Source of the DNA: Bifidobacterium aerophilum
GTDB lineage: Bacteria; Actinomycetota; Actinomycetes; Actinomycetales; Bifidobacteriaceae
Reading direction: 5' to 3'
NCBI RefSeq assembly: GCF_010667685.1
Contig: NZ_WHZW01000009.1
Coordinates: 1 to 63,558 of the forward strand
DNA: 63,558 nucleotides
The notes beneath the pieces were generated by a model. It saw only the letters and a list, made by a program, of their open reading frames with translations, was not told where the DNA came from and made no database searches. Of the stretch, positions 42,667 to 51,827 are shown piece by piece. The first letter of the stretch is position 1. Each line of letters starts with the position of its first letter. The position numbers and the translations under genes were made by a program.

Positions 42667-43297
42667 CGACTATTTGCCGGACGCGATGGCGAACCTCGCG
42701 GGAGCGTTCGACTACGCGGTCAACGACTGCGGACTGGACATCGACCTGTTCGCGGATTTCTTCGTCGCATCCGAAACCGCCGACCTGTTCGGACAAGGCG
42801 TGCCGAAATACGTGTGCGGCATGTCCGGGCAGGAGCTCGTGGCCGAAATCATGGCAGGTTCCGGCTGGCTGGGCCTCGCAATCCTTCCAGACGCACCGAT
42901 ACGCATGCACGCGACGCCGGAATACTGGGCGGGATGGGCGCTCGCCTACTGCCAGTGGGCGCGAGGAGTGCGTTTCCGGGACATTCTCGACGTGCTGCCG
43001 ATCCGCGATTTCCTGCGACTGTACCCGACATTGCATGAAGCCGACGAAAGCCACATCGTCGACGTTTACGATTCGCGTGCACGCTCGATGAGGGAGGACG
43101 GCGACTCCCGCTTGCATGAGATCCGGGTCCGATCCGGCCTGAGCCAGGCAGAGCTGGCCGAACGGTCCGGCGTATCGCTGCGCTCAGTGCAGATGTACGA
43201 GCAACGTCGCAAGGATCTCGCCAAAGCCGCCGTCTCCACCGCGCTTTCCCTCGCCCGCACCCTCGGCTGCCATATCGAGGACCTGCTGGAGCCGTGA
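42647..43297 (+). CDS. XRE-family regulator/antitoxin with N-terminal partner domain
   Basis: 216 aa. An N-terminal domain of about 145 residues (MANLAGAFDYAVNDCGLDIDLFADFFVASETADLFGQGVPKYVCGMSGQELVAEI) of a type seen beside DUF3990 proteins, then an HTH_3 domain (LHEIRVRSGLSQAELAERSGVSLRSVQMYEQRRKDLAKA, about 155-205). ATG 42647 lies inside the preceding gene (20-nt overlap). Toxin-first order is the reverse of many modules. It probably neutralises the DUF3990 protein and represses the operon via the twin palindromes. Confidence 0.75.
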   Translation: MIHAYDDDYLPDAMANLAGAFDYAVNDCGLDIDLFADFFVASETADLFGQGVPKYVCGMSGQELVAEIMAGSGWLGLAILPDAPIRMHATPEYWAGWALAYCQWARGVRFRDILDVLPIRDFLRLYPTLHEADESHIVDVYDSRARSMREDGDSRLHEIRVRSGLSQAELAERSGVSLRSVQMYEQRRKDLAKAAVSTALSLARTLGCHIEDLLEP

Positions 43298-43370
43298 GCG
43301 CGGGGCAACTCCGCCGCAATCCGGCCCGGCGGACCCGATACGAACCCTTCCCCCGACCAATCGTGCGGCC

Positions 43371-43385
43371 AAAACGACAGGTTGT
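43371..43385 (+). promoter_or_regulatory. 15-bp word shared by both GH3 upstream regions (copy 2)
   Basis: Identical to 38551-38565, here 146 bp before the canonical GH3 start. A further palindrome CTGATT-C-AATCAG lies at 43415-43427, 104 bp before the start. Confidence 0.55.
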
Positions 43386-43530
43386 GTAATGCGGGCCACG
43401 AAGCCCGACCGAACCTGATTCAATCAGACTAGCGGCGGATGGCGTGCGGCAGCGTGGCACGACGGATCCGCCGGAACGACGACAGCGTCAACGGCGCCCT
43501 GCGGCGCCTGCGGTACAAGGGAGAACGATT

Positions 43531-46008
43531 ATGGAACTCGAAGAACTTTCGGTAGTCGAGAAAGCGGCGATGCTCTCCGGCGCCTCCGAATGGGATTCGC
43601 GTGGCAACGAACGCGCCGGCATCCCCAGCTTCGTGATGAGCGACGGCCCCCACGGCGTGCGCCGCCAGCTCGGCGAAGGCGACCATCTCGGCCTCGGCGC
43701 CTCCAAGCCGGCCACCTGCTTCCCCACCGCCGGCACGGTCGCCAACTCGTGGGATCCCGCGCTCGCCGAGACGATGGGCGAGGCGCTGGGCCGCGAAGCG
43801 CACGACCTCGACGTGAACGTGCTGCTCGGCCCGGGCCTGAACATCAAGCGCAACCCGCTATGCGGCCGCAACTTCGAGTACTATTCCGAGGATCCGATCG
43901 TCGCCGGCCGCATGGCGTCCGGCCTGATCCGCGGCATCCAGTCCAACGGCGTGTCCGCCTGCCCGAAGCATTTCGCGGTCAACAGCCAGGAACTGCGCCG
44001 TCAGGCGTCCAACTCGGTCGTCGACGAGCGCACGATGCGCGAGATCTACCTGACCGGCTTCGAGATCGCCGTGCGCGAGGCCGCGCCGATGACCATCATG
44101 ACCTCGTACAACGAGATCAACGGCACGTACGCGCATGAGAACAAGCATCTGCTGCAGGACATCCTGCGCGACGAGTGGGGCTTCGACGGCATGGTCGTCT
44201 CCGATTGGGGCGGCTCGAACTCGGCCGTCGCCGCGGTCAAGGCCGGCGGCTCGCTCGAGATGCCGTCGCCGGGATTCACGTCCGTGCGCGAGCTGGAGTG
44301 CGCGGTCGCCGCGGGCACGCTGTCCGAGGCCGATCTCAACGCGCGCGCCGCCGAGGTCGCCAGGATCGCGGCCGCGACGCGCCTGACCGGCGTGGGCCGC
44401 GACGACCTGCTCGCCGACGACGTGGCCGCCGACCATCACGAGGTCGCGCGCCGCGTGGCCGAAGGCTCGGCCGTGCTGCTCAAGAACGGTGCGCCCACCG
44501 CGAACGCCGCCGCCCTGCCGCTCAAGCCCGGCGCGCGCGTCGCCGTTGTCGGCGACATGGCCAAGACCCCGCGTTTCCAGGGTTCCGGCTCGTCCAAGGT
44601 CAACGCGACCCGCGAGGAGAACATTCTCGACGAGCTGGGCAAGCTCGACTCCGTCTCCGTCGCCGGATACGCGCAGGGCTACGACCGTCAGGGCACGAAG
44701 AACCCCTCGCTGATCGAGGATGCGGTCGCGCTGGCCTCGGGTGAGAACGTCGACGTGGTTCTCGCCGTCGTCGGCCTTGACGAGCGTAGCGAATCCGAGG
44801 GCCTCGACCGTTCCACCATGGCCATTCCGCAGGCGCAGAACGATCTGGTCGCCGCGCTGGCCAAGACCGGCAAGCCGGTCGTGATCGTGCTCGTCGCCGG
44901 CTCCCCGGTCGAGCTGCCGTGGTTCGACGACGTCGCCGCCGTGCTGTACGTGGGCCTGTCCGGCCAGGCCGGCGCCTCGGCCACCGCGCGCGTGCTCACC
45001 GGCGAGGTCAATCCGTCCGGCCATCTGGCCGAGACCTGGCCGCTGCGCTACGACGACTGCCCGTCCTCCGGCTGGTATCCGGCGATCGGCCGCGACGCGA
45101 TCTACCGCGAGGGCCCGTTCGTCGGCTACCGCTACTACGAGACGGCCGGCGTTCCGGTGCGTTTCCCGTTCGGCTACGGCCTGTCGTATTCGACGTTCAC
45201 GTACTCGGCATTGGTTGCCGACGAGACCGGCGTCGAGTTCACCGTGACCAACGATTCCGACGTTCCCGGCGCGACCGTCGCGCAGCTGTACGTGTCCGGA
45301 CCGTCGCGTTCGGCGGCGAACGCGACCGACGGCAGGACGGTCGGCGTGCTGCGTCCGGTCCGCGAGCTCAAGGGCTTCGCGAAGGTTTCGCTCGGCGCGC
45401 ACGAGAGCGCGACCGTGCGCATCGAGTTCGACCGGTACACGTTCCGTCACTTCGATGCCAAGGCCGACAAGTTGGCGACCGAGTCCGGCATCTGGACGCT
45501 GTCCGTGGGCGACAACGCCGAACGTCTGCCGCTGTCGACGCCGTTCGCGGTCGCGGGCGACGTGGACGCGAAGCCGGCCGATCCGGCGCTCGGCTCGTAC
45601 CTGACCGGCGACGTCAAGCACGTGACTGACGCCGAAATGGCCGTGCTGTTCGGCCATGAGGTGATCGCGCCGGGCAAGCCGGACACGTTCGGCGTGAACG
45701 ACCCGATCTCCAGCTGGGCCGGCTCGCGCGGGTTCGTGGCGCGCACCGTCGCGAACACGCTGATCAAGCGCGAGGCCGACGTGCGCGAGAAGACAGGCGC
45801 GCCGGACCTCAACACGCTGTTCATCCTCAACATGCCGCCGCGCGCCATGAGCAAGATGACGCAGGGCATGGTCGATTCGGCCATGGTCGACGCGATCGTC
45901 AAGATCGGCAACGGCCATACGTTCCGCGGGCTCGGCGGGCTGATCGCCGGCTACTTCCGCAACCAATCCGCCAACAAGCGCACCGCAAAGGAGATCAACC
46001 ATGACTGA
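43531..46008 (+). CDS. GH3 beta-glucosidase, canonical domain order
   Basis: 825 aa, no signal peptide, so intracellular. TIM-barrel domain first (nucleophile Asp225 in GMVVSDWGG, substrate residues PKHFAVNSQE), then the alpha/beta sandwich (putative acid/base Glu423 in ESEGLD), FnIII-like domain (VRFPFGYGLSYSTF onward) and a ~110-residue C-terminal extension ending TAKEINHD. It cleaves terminal beta-linked glucose or related sugars from imported oligosaccharides. ATG 43531 follows AAGGGAG; the frame to 43444 is unsupported. Its 3' end overlaps the GtrA-like gene by 8 nt. Confidence 0.93.
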   Translation: MELEELSVVEKAAMLSGASEWDSRGNERAGIPSFVMSDGPHGVRRQLGEGDHLGLGASKPATCFPTAGTVANSWDPALAETMGEALGREAHDLDVNVLLGPGLNIKRNPLCGRNFEYYSEDPIVAGRMASGLIRGIQSNGVSACPKHFAVNSQELRRQASNSVVDERTMREIYLTGFEIAVREAAPMTIMTSYNEINGTYAHENKHLLQDILRDEWGFDGMVVSDWGGSNSAVAAVKAGGSLEMPSPGFTSVRELECAVAAGTLSEADLNARAAEVARIAAATRLTGVGRDDLLADDVAADHHEVARRVAEGSAVLLKNGAPTANAAALPLKPGARVAVVGDMAKTPRFQGSGSSKVNATREENILDELGKLDSVSVAGYAQGYDRQGTKNPSLIEDAVALASGENVDVVLAVVGLDERSESEGLDRSTMAIPQAQNDLVAALAKTGKPVVIVLVAGSPVELPWFDDVAAVLYVGLSGQAGASATARVLTGEVNPSGHLAETWPLRYDDCPSSGWYPAIGRDAIYREGPFVGYRYYETAGVPVRFPFGYGLSYSTFTYSALVADETGVEFTVTNDSDVPGATVAQLYVSGPSRSAANATDGRTVGVLRPVRELKGFAKVSLGAHESATVRIEFDRYTFRHFDAKADKLATESGIWTLSVGDNAERLPLSTPFAVAGDVDAKPADPALGSYLTGDVKHVTDAEMAVLFGHEVIAPGKPDTFGVNDPISSWAGSRGFVARTVANTLIKREADVREKTGAPDLNTLFILNMPPRAMSKMTQGMVDSAMVDAIVKIGNGHTFRGLGGLIAGYFRNQSANKRTAKEINHD

Positions 46009-46564
46009 CGCCACGAAGACCGCGGGCAATACCGCGTCCGCGCCGACCGCCGAGGAGCTCGCCAAGATGGGCCCGGTCCGCCGCTGGATCGCCACGCATC
46101 CGACGATCTGGGAGTTCATCCTGTTCAACCTGCTGTCGAACATCTCCACGATCACGCGTTTCGTGGTCACCTGGATCGGCACCGCCGTGTTCGTGGCCGG
46201 CCTGGGCATCACCGCGCCGTTCCACTTCCTGATCTTCAACTACCCGGAGTCCGGCAACGGCCTGGGCGGATTCCTCACGTTCCTGCTCGCCGAGGTGCTC
46301 GCGCAGGTGGTCAACTTCTTCGTGCAGATGAAGTGGGTGTTCAAGTCCGACTCGAGCTTCAAGGACGCCGCGTGGAAGTACGCGATCCTCGCCGTCGTCA
46401 TCGTGGTCGTCAACCTCGTGCTGCCGGGCTATGTGACCGCGCTGTGCCAGGGCTGGGGCATGAACGCCGGGGTCGCGGGCACGGTCGCCTCCATCGTGAA
46501 CACGCTGCTCGCGGTGGTGGTCAGCTACCCGCTGCTCAAGTTCTGGGTCATGCCGAAGAAGTAA
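46001..46564 (+). CDS. GtrA-like four-helix membrane protein
   Basis: 187 aa with four membrane segments (about 38-55, 60-80, 100-120, 145-170), fitting the GtrA family, usually flippase-like partners in lipid-linked sugar transfer. AAAGGAGATCAACC precedes ATG 46001 within the GH3 gene, an 8-nt overlap. Coupling to a cytosolic glycosidase is unusual for GtrA and the role here is unknown. Confidence 0.8.
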   Translation: MTDATKTAGNTASAPTAEELAKMGPVRRWIATHPTIWEFILFNLLSNISTITRFVVTWIGTAVFVAGLGITAPFHFLIFNYPESGNGLGGFLTFLLAEVLAQVVNFFVQMKWVFKSDSSFKDAAWKYAILAVVIVVVNLVLPGYVTALCQGWGMNAGVAGTVASIVNTLLAVVVSYPLLKFWVMPKK

Positions 46565-46584
46565 TGGCATACGACCGATGATCG

Positions 46585-46616
46585 AAAAGCTGCCGCGGCA
46601 ATGCCCGGCAGCTTTT
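46585..46616. terminator. Bidirectional terminator between gtrA-like and kinase genes
   Basis: An 11-bp stem AAAAGCTGCCG / CGGCAGCTTTT with a 10-nt loop, T-runs on both strands. It separates the convergent GtrA-like gene and the histidine kinase gene. Confidence 0.85.
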
Positions 46617-46652
46617 CATTTGAGAGGCTGTTTTCGAACGGAGGCGCCGCGC

Positions 46653-47996
46653 CTACCGCGGGATGAGCACGGTGAGCGTGAACCAGTGGTCCTCGGTGCG
46701 GATCGTCACCTCGCCACCGTACTGCTGGGCGATGTGCCGGATCGACTTGACGCCGAAGCCGTGCCGCGACGCATCGCGCTTGGTGGTGCGCAGGTTGCCT
46801 GCGGTGTCCTTGCTCAGCTCTGAATCGTAGTAGTTCTCGATGCGGATCACCGTGAACCGTCCCTGCCGGTACAGCGCGAGACGGATGAGACGCTGCTGCG
46901 GGTCGGCCAGCTTGCTCGTCGCCTCGATCGCGTTGTCAAGCGCGTTGCCGAACAGCGAGGCGATGTCCATCGACGACATGCCCGCCAGCAGCGAACCGTC
47001 GGCCACGGCGGTGAGCGTGATGCCACGGTCCGCGCAGGCGCGGGTCTTCGTGGTCAGGATGACGTCCAGCACCGGGTTGCCGGAATGCTGCTGCGCGCTG
47101 TACTGCGCGACCGACTGCTCCAGCTGTTCGAATCCTGCCGCCGCATGCTGCGGGTCGACCTCGGCGCGCAGCGCGGCGATCTGATGCTTGAGATCATGCG
47201 CCAGCCGCCCGATCGACTCGATGTTCTCCTTCGAGGCGAGATACTCCTGATGCTGGCTTTCCAGCTGCGCGTTGATCGACGCCAGTTCCGCGTTCGCCTC
47301 CACGCGTCGCGCCTGCTCCTGCTGGGCGAACAGGATCGCGAACCCGCAGAAGTCCACCAGCGTGCGGATATAGAAGACCTCCTGGCCCACCGATCCGGAG
47401 AACGGCGTGTTCGTCGACACGAAACTCAGGTTGCTCATCGCGAACGTCACCAACGTGATCGCCACCGTGCCCACGGCCAGCTGCATCGTCGTCGACGTGG
47501 GCGCGTCCGCGCTGAAATTCCCCCGTTCGACCGCCCACGCGAGCGTGAAGCACAACGCGTACGTGACCACCAGCAGCGCCACCGGCGCCCAGCGCGACCA
47601 CAGGCCGGCCGCTCCGTCCGGGTCCGGCAGGACGGTCATCCCGTTCAGTCCCAGGAACGACGCCAGCTGCCAGTGCAGCGACGCGACAAGCTCCGCCAGC
47701 ACGAACGCGCGCGCCGTAATATACAGTCCCTCACGCTTGCCGGTCCCCGCACCCAGCCAAACGATCAGGTACATGCCGGCGACCGCCATCAGCATACCCC
47801 CGGTCCACAGCCACATCGGCAATGCTCCGGCCAGATACTGGATGCCGATCATCGCCGCCAGGCCGACCGCACAGACCGCGATCGTCCGCCGCAACGGCAC
47901 GCGCCGGTACACCACCACGATGTACGTCAGGCACGCCAGCCACTCGCACACCGCCGTGAACAGCCTCGGAATATCGGGCAACGCATTGGTGATCAT
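46653..47996 (-). CDS. AgrC-type (GHKL) sensor histidine kinase
   Basis: 447 aa. Six or seven membrane segments in residues 1-230, then a dimerisation helix with IGRLAHDLKHQIAAL (probable phospho-His in HDLKH) and a GHKL ATPase domain with FGNALDNAIEA and HGFGVKSIRHIA. This is the architecture of peptide-sensing AgrC/ComD kinases. It is paired with the LytTR regulator 25 nt upstream. No signal-peptide precursor or AgrB-like processor is seen nearby. Confidence 0.9.
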   Translation of the reverse strand: MITNALPDIPRLFTAVCEWLACLTYIVVVYRRVPLRRTIAVCAVGLAAMIGIQYLAGALPMWLWTGGMLMAVAGMYLIVWLGAGTGKREGLYITARAFVLAELVASLHWQLASFLGLNGMTVLPDPDGAAGLWSRWAPVALLVVTYALCFTLAWAVERGNFSADAPTSTTMQLAVGTVAITLVTFAMSNLSFVSTNTPFSGSVGQEVFYIRTLVDFCGFAILFAQQEQARRVEANAELASINAQLESQHQEYLASKENIESIGRLAHDLKHQIAALRAEVDPQHAAAGFEQLEQSVAQYSAQQHSGNPVLDVILTTKTRACADRGITLTAVADGSLLAGMSSMDIASLFGNALDNAIEATSKLADPQQRLIRLALYRQGRFTVIRIENYYDSELSKDTAGNLRTTKRDASRHGFGVKSIRHIAQQYGGEVTIRTEDHWFTLTVLIPR

Positions 47997-48021
47997 GCTC
48001 GCACCTCCACCGGCATGCCCG

Positions 48022-48735
48022 TCACATGCCGCCCATATAGTCCGTCAGCGCGGACAGGAACGCCTTCTTGCGCGGCCGGCTCACCCGCAGACGATCGCCG
48101 TTCGACATCACGCAGTCCTGGTCCTCCATGCCGGTCACGTGCCGCAGGTTCACCAGATAGCACGAGTTCGACCGGAAGAAGTCATGGTCGGCCAGCCGCG
48201 TCTCGAAATCCTTGAGCGTGCCGGACACCTGCATCCCCCCGCCGAGCGTGTGGATGATGATCGTATGCCGGATCGACTCGATGTACAGCACGTCCGCCAG
48301 CTCCAGCCGCTGCTGACCGCCGCCCACGTCGACGAGCATCGCGTCGTCGCCGCGCCGACGCACCGATTCGATCGACCGCTTCAGCTCCTGCTTGAACGCG
48401 AAGTACGGCACCGGCTTGAGCATGTACGACAGCGCACCGACCTGATACCCGTTGATCGCGTACTGCGGCGCGGCGGTAATGAACACGATGACGACGCTGT
48501 CGTCGCGCTCGCGGATGCGCCGGGCCGCCTCCATGCCGTCCATGCGCTTCATCTCGATGTCGAGCAGGAGGATGTCGTAGACGGGCTTGTATTGTTCGGC
48601 GATCTTCTCGCCGTCGTCGAACACGGAGACGACGAACCGTTCGCCGGTTTCCGACTGGTATTGGTTGAGGTAGTCGACCGCCCGCTGCAGGGCCGCGGGG
48701 TCGTCCTCGACCACACCGATCCGGATCTCGCGCAT
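48022..48735 (-). CDS. LytTR-family response regulator
   Basis: 237 aa. Receiver domain with Asp59 (DILLLDIEMKRMDG) and a C-terminal LytTR DNA-binding domain (DVLYIESIRHTIIIHTLGGG ... FFRSNSCYLVNLRHVTG). It is encoded ahead of the AgrC-type kinase, so the two form one operon. ATG 48735 has AAAGG at 9 nt. The target genes are unknown; no LytTR repeat was identified with certainty. Confidence 0.92.
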   Translation of the reverse strand: MREIRIGVVEDDPAALQRAVDYLNQYQSETGERFVVSVFDDGEKIAEQYKPVYDILLLDIEMKRMDGMEAARRIRERDDSVVIVFITAAPQYAINGYQVGALSYMLKPVPYFAFKQELKRSIESVRRRGDDAMLVDVGGGQQRLELADVLYIESIRHTIIIHTLGGGMQVSGTLKDFETRLADHDFFRSNSCYLVNLRHVTGMEDQDCVMSNGDRLRVSRPRKKAFLSALTDYMGGM

Positions 48736-48841
48736 GCTGACCGCCTTTCCGTGTCCGTTCCACCCCGATTCTAGCCGATGGGTCCGCTTCGGAAGGGTAA
48801 GGGGACGGCCTCGATTACATCGCGTGTAGCATACCCGACCA

Positions 48842-48922
48842 GAATCTTAACGTTGAGATTCATAAAACGAGACAAAACACGCCGTGGCGCACCGTTGACG
48901 GACCCCGATCGACGTGTATAGT
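48842..48922 (+). promoter_or_regulatory. Promoter and LacI-type operator of the MsiK gene
   Basis: TTGACG (48895-48900), 16 nt, TATAGT (48917-48922). Upstream is an imperfect 20-bp palindrome centred on AACGTT (48842-48861, GAATCTTAACGTTGAGATTC), the form bound by LacI-family sugar regulators. The leader is about 165 nt long. Confidence 0.6.
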
Positions 48923-49089
48923 TGGTCATGGCTCAGCGAAGAGATCTTCAAAGAACCGAAGATAACTGAACGCCGAGGTTTGGGACTTAGCCAATGTGGG
49001 AAGCCATGAACCGAAGCACAGCAAACAAGAAGAAATCCCTTTACAACGGATCGTGAGGCACGTACCTGCCTCTGAAAGGATGAAACATC

Positions 49090-50217
49090 ATGGCAGAAGT
49101 CGTTTTCGACCATGTTACTCGTATCTACCCGGGCAACGACAAGCCCTCCGTGGATGATCTGAATCTGGATATCAAGGACGGCGAGTTCCTGGTGCTGGTT
49201 GGCCCGTCTGGCTGCGGTAAGTCGACCACCCTGCGCATGCTCGCTGGTCTGGAAGAGGTCAACAAGGGCCGCATCCTCATCGGTGGCAAGGACGTCACCA
49301 CGATGCAGCCGAAGGACCGCGACATCGCTATGGTGTTCCAGAACTACGCTCTGTACCCGCACATGACCGTGGCCGACAACATGGGCTTCGCCCTGAAGAT
49401 CGCCGGCACTCCGAAGGACGAGATCCGCAAGCGCGTCGAGAAGGCCGCCGAGATCCTCGACCTGACCGAGTACCTCGACCGCAAGCCGAAGGCTCTGTCT
49501 GGTGGTCAGCGTCAGCGTGTCGCCATGGGCCGTGCAATCGTCCGTGAGCCGAAGGTCTTCCTCATGGATGAGCCGCTGTCCAACCTCGACGCGAAGCTGC
49601 GTGTCCAGACCCGTACCCAGATCGCCGCTCTGCAGCGTCAGCTGGGTGTCACCACCCTGTACGTGACCCACGATCAGACCGAGGCCCTGACGATGGGCGA
49701 TCGCATCGCCGTCATCAAGCTCGGCATCCTGCAGCAGGTCGGCGCCCCGACCGAGCTGTACGATCGTCCGGCCAACGTCTTCGTCGCCGGCTTCATCGGC
49801 TCCCCGTCAATGAACCTGAACACCCACCCGGTGGTCAACGGCAAGGCGAAGATCGGCGAGGACACCGTGGATCTGCCGGCCGAGGCCGTCAACAAGCTGA
49901 CCGCCGAGGACGGCGGCAAGATCGTCGTCGGCTTCCGTCCGGAGGACGCCTCCCTGGCCACCCCGGATGACCCGAACGCCTTCTCCCTGAAGGTCGTCAA
50001 CGTCGAGGATCTTGGCTCCGACGGCTACATCTACGGCAACATCATCACCGATGGTTCCGCCGCGGAGGCCGCTCAGGTCATGTCCGACCAGAACAAGCTC
50101 ACCACGATTCGCGTGAACCCGCGTGCGCTGCCGAAGGTCGGTGCGACCGTCAAGATCAAGATCGACCCGTCCAAGATGCACCTGTTCGCTCCGTCGACCG
50201 AGCTGCGTCTGAACTAG
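49090..50217 (+). CDS. Shared sugar ABC transporter ATPase (MsiK/UgpC type)
   Basis: 375 aa. Walker [11 protein letters not shown]-loop [12 protein letters not shown], signature LSGGQRQR, Walker [16 protein letters not shown], His switch VTHDQTEA and a C-terminal OB-type MalK regulatory region (about 240-375). It stands alone with its own promoter and terminator and no permease or binding-protein gene nearby, as for the multi-transporter ATPase MsiK. Strong codon bias and the good promoter suggest high expression. GAAAGG precedes ATG 49090; two stop codons in tandem (TAGTAG). Confidence 0.94.
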   Translation: MAEVVFDHVTRIYPGNDKPSVDDLNLDIKDGEFLVLVGPSGCGKSTTLRMLAGLEEVNKGRILIGGKDVTTMQPKDRDIAMVFQNYALYPHMTVADNMGFALKIAGTPKDEIRKRVEKAAEILDLTEYLDRKPKALSGGQRQRVAMGRAIVREPKVFLMDEPLSNLDAKLRVQTRTQIAALQRQLGVTTLYVTHDQTEALTMGDRIAVIKLGILQQVGAPTELYDRPANVFVAGFIGSPSMNLNTHPVVNGKAKIGEDTVDLPAEAVNKLTAEDGGKIVVGFRPEDASLATPDDPNAFSLKVVNVEDLGSDGYIYGNIITDGSAAEAAQVMSDQNKLTTIRVNPRALPKVGATVKIKIDPSKMHLFAPSTELRLN

Positions 50218-50256
50218 TAGATACTTGGCACGGAGAGATAACCGTGTCAACCATTA

Positions 50257-50320
50257 AACGAGGCATTCTCTTCCTCTCTTAGGCCTCGTTGGAAAAGCCC
50301 CGCGTAGTAGCGGGGCTTTT
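50257..50320 (+). terminator. Double hairpin terminator after MsiK
   Basis: AACGAGGC/GCCTCGTT (50257-50264 / 50283-50290) is followed by AAAAGCCCCGC/GCGGGGCTTTT (50293-50320) with T4CT4. Confidence 0.88.
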
Positions 50321-50393
50321 CTTTTGCCCGTCCCGCGTCGGCCATATTCCCGTGTCGCCCACCGTTCCGCCTGTGCAAGTACGATAGAACCTT

Positions 50394-51815
50394 ATGGAAT
50401 CAAACAATCTGAACCAGTTGGATCCGCGCGCCCTCAAGGCCACATCCGTCAAAGCCGAGGATGCGTCCGCCGAATCGCCCGAGCCCCAGGCATTGAAGAT
50501 CACCGCCGCCAGCTCGAATCCGAAGATGTTCACCCTGCCGTGGGAAAAGCCGCTCGCCACATGGCCGACCGAGCTTCTCGCCAACCTGCCGCGAGGCATC
50601 TCCCGCCACGTCGTGCGTTTCGTACACGTGGGCGACGAGGTGTACGCGATGAAGGAAATCACCCGTCAGGTCGCCGAACGCGAGTACGAGCTGCTGCGAC
50701 GCCTGCAGAAGCTCGACCTGCCGACCGTCCAGCCGATCGCCGTGGTCACCGGCCGCCACGACGCCAACGGCGAGCCGCTCGAGGCGATCCTCGTCACCAA
50801 GCACCTCAAGTTCTCGCTGCCGTACCGCGCGCTGTTCGCCCGCAACCTGCGCCCCGACACCGCCGAGCGCCTGATCGACGCGCTGGCCGTGCTCATGGTC
50901 CGCCTGCACCTGGCCGGCTTCTACTGGGGCGACGTGTCCCTGTCGAACGTCCTGTTCCTGCGCGACGCCGATGCGTTCTCCGCGTTCCTGGTGGACGCCG
51001 AGACCGGCGACCTGCAGATCAACCTGACCCAGGGCCAGCGCGAGTACGACATCGATCTCGCCCGCACGAACATCATCGGCGAACTCATGGATCTGTCGTC
51101 CGGCCGACTGCTGCCGAGCGACGTCGATGAGATCGAGGTCGGCAACCGTCTCGCGGACCGCTACCACTCGCTGTGGAGCGCGCTGACGGACACCGACAAG
51201 TTCAACCCGGACGAGATGTGGAAGATCGAGAAGCGCGTCAACAAGCTCAACGAGCTCGGCTTCGACGTGGACGAGCTCGAGATGAAGACCGCGGAGGACG
51301 GCAAGCGCGTACTCGTACGTCCGCGCGTGGTCGACGCGGGCTATGCGTCGCGCAAGCTGCTGCGTCTGACCGGCCTCGACGTGCAGGAGAACCAGGCCCG
51401 ACGCCTGCTCAACGACCTCGACGCCTACCGCGCGTCGACGTGGCGCGAGGGCGAGGAGCTGGAGATCGTCGCGACCGACTGGATGCGCGAGGTGTACGAG
51501 CCGACCGTGCGCATGATCCCGCGCGAATACCGCTCGCAGATCGAGCCGGCGCAGTTCTTCCACGAGGTGCTCACCCACCGCTGGTTCCTCGCGGAGAAGG
51601 CCGGACACGACGTGCCGATGGCCGTCGCCGTGAAGAGCTACATCGAGAACGTGCTGCCGCAGTACAAGCTCGACAAGAAGGACGTGGACGCGCTCAACGC
51701 CGAGGCCGATTCGGGCGTGGTGGACGACGAGTACACGTACAACGAGTCCGACTACGACGATGACGACGATTACAACCCGGACGACGATCCGGACGCGGCG
51801 GTCTGGAGCCACTGA
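50394..51815 (+). CDS. DUF4032 protein, kinase-like fold
   Basis: 473 aa. Residues about 60-215 look like a protein- or lipopolysaccharide-kinase fold: YAMKEITRQVAEREYELLRRL (Lys and helix-C Glu), HLAGFYWGDVSLSNVLFL (catalytic loop with Asp and Asn) and SAFLVDAETGDL (metal-binding Asp). The DUF4032 domain follows (about 225-400), then an acidic tail of Asp/Glu/Tyr. It could phosphorylate a protein or small molecule, but nothing identifies the substrate. TACGAT ends 8 nt before ATG 50394 with no SD, suggesting a leaderless message. Confidence 0.82.
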   Translation: MESNNLNQLDPRALKATSVKAEDASAESPEPQALKITAASSNPKMFTLPWEKPLATWPTELLANLPRGISRHVVRFVHVGDEVYAMKEITRQVAEREYELLRRLQKLDLPTVQPIAVVTGRHDANGEPLEAILVTKHLKFSLPYRALFARNLRPDTAERLIDALAVLMVRLHLAGFYWGDVSLSNVLFLRDADAFSAFLVDAETGDLQINLTQGQREYDIDLARTNIIGELMDLSSGRLLPSDVDEIEVGNRLADRYHSLWSALTDTDKFNPDEMWKIEKRVNKLNELGFDVDELEMKTAEDGKRVLVRPRVVDAGYASRKLLRLTGLDVQENQARRLLNDLDAYRASTWREGEELEIVATDWMREVYEPTVRMIPREYRSQIEPAQFFHEVLTHRWFLAEKAGHDVPMAVAVKSYIENVLPQYKLDKKDVDALNAEADSGVVDDEYTYNESDYDDDDDYNPDDDPDAAVWSH

Positions 51816-51827
51816 GCTCCCCTAAAC

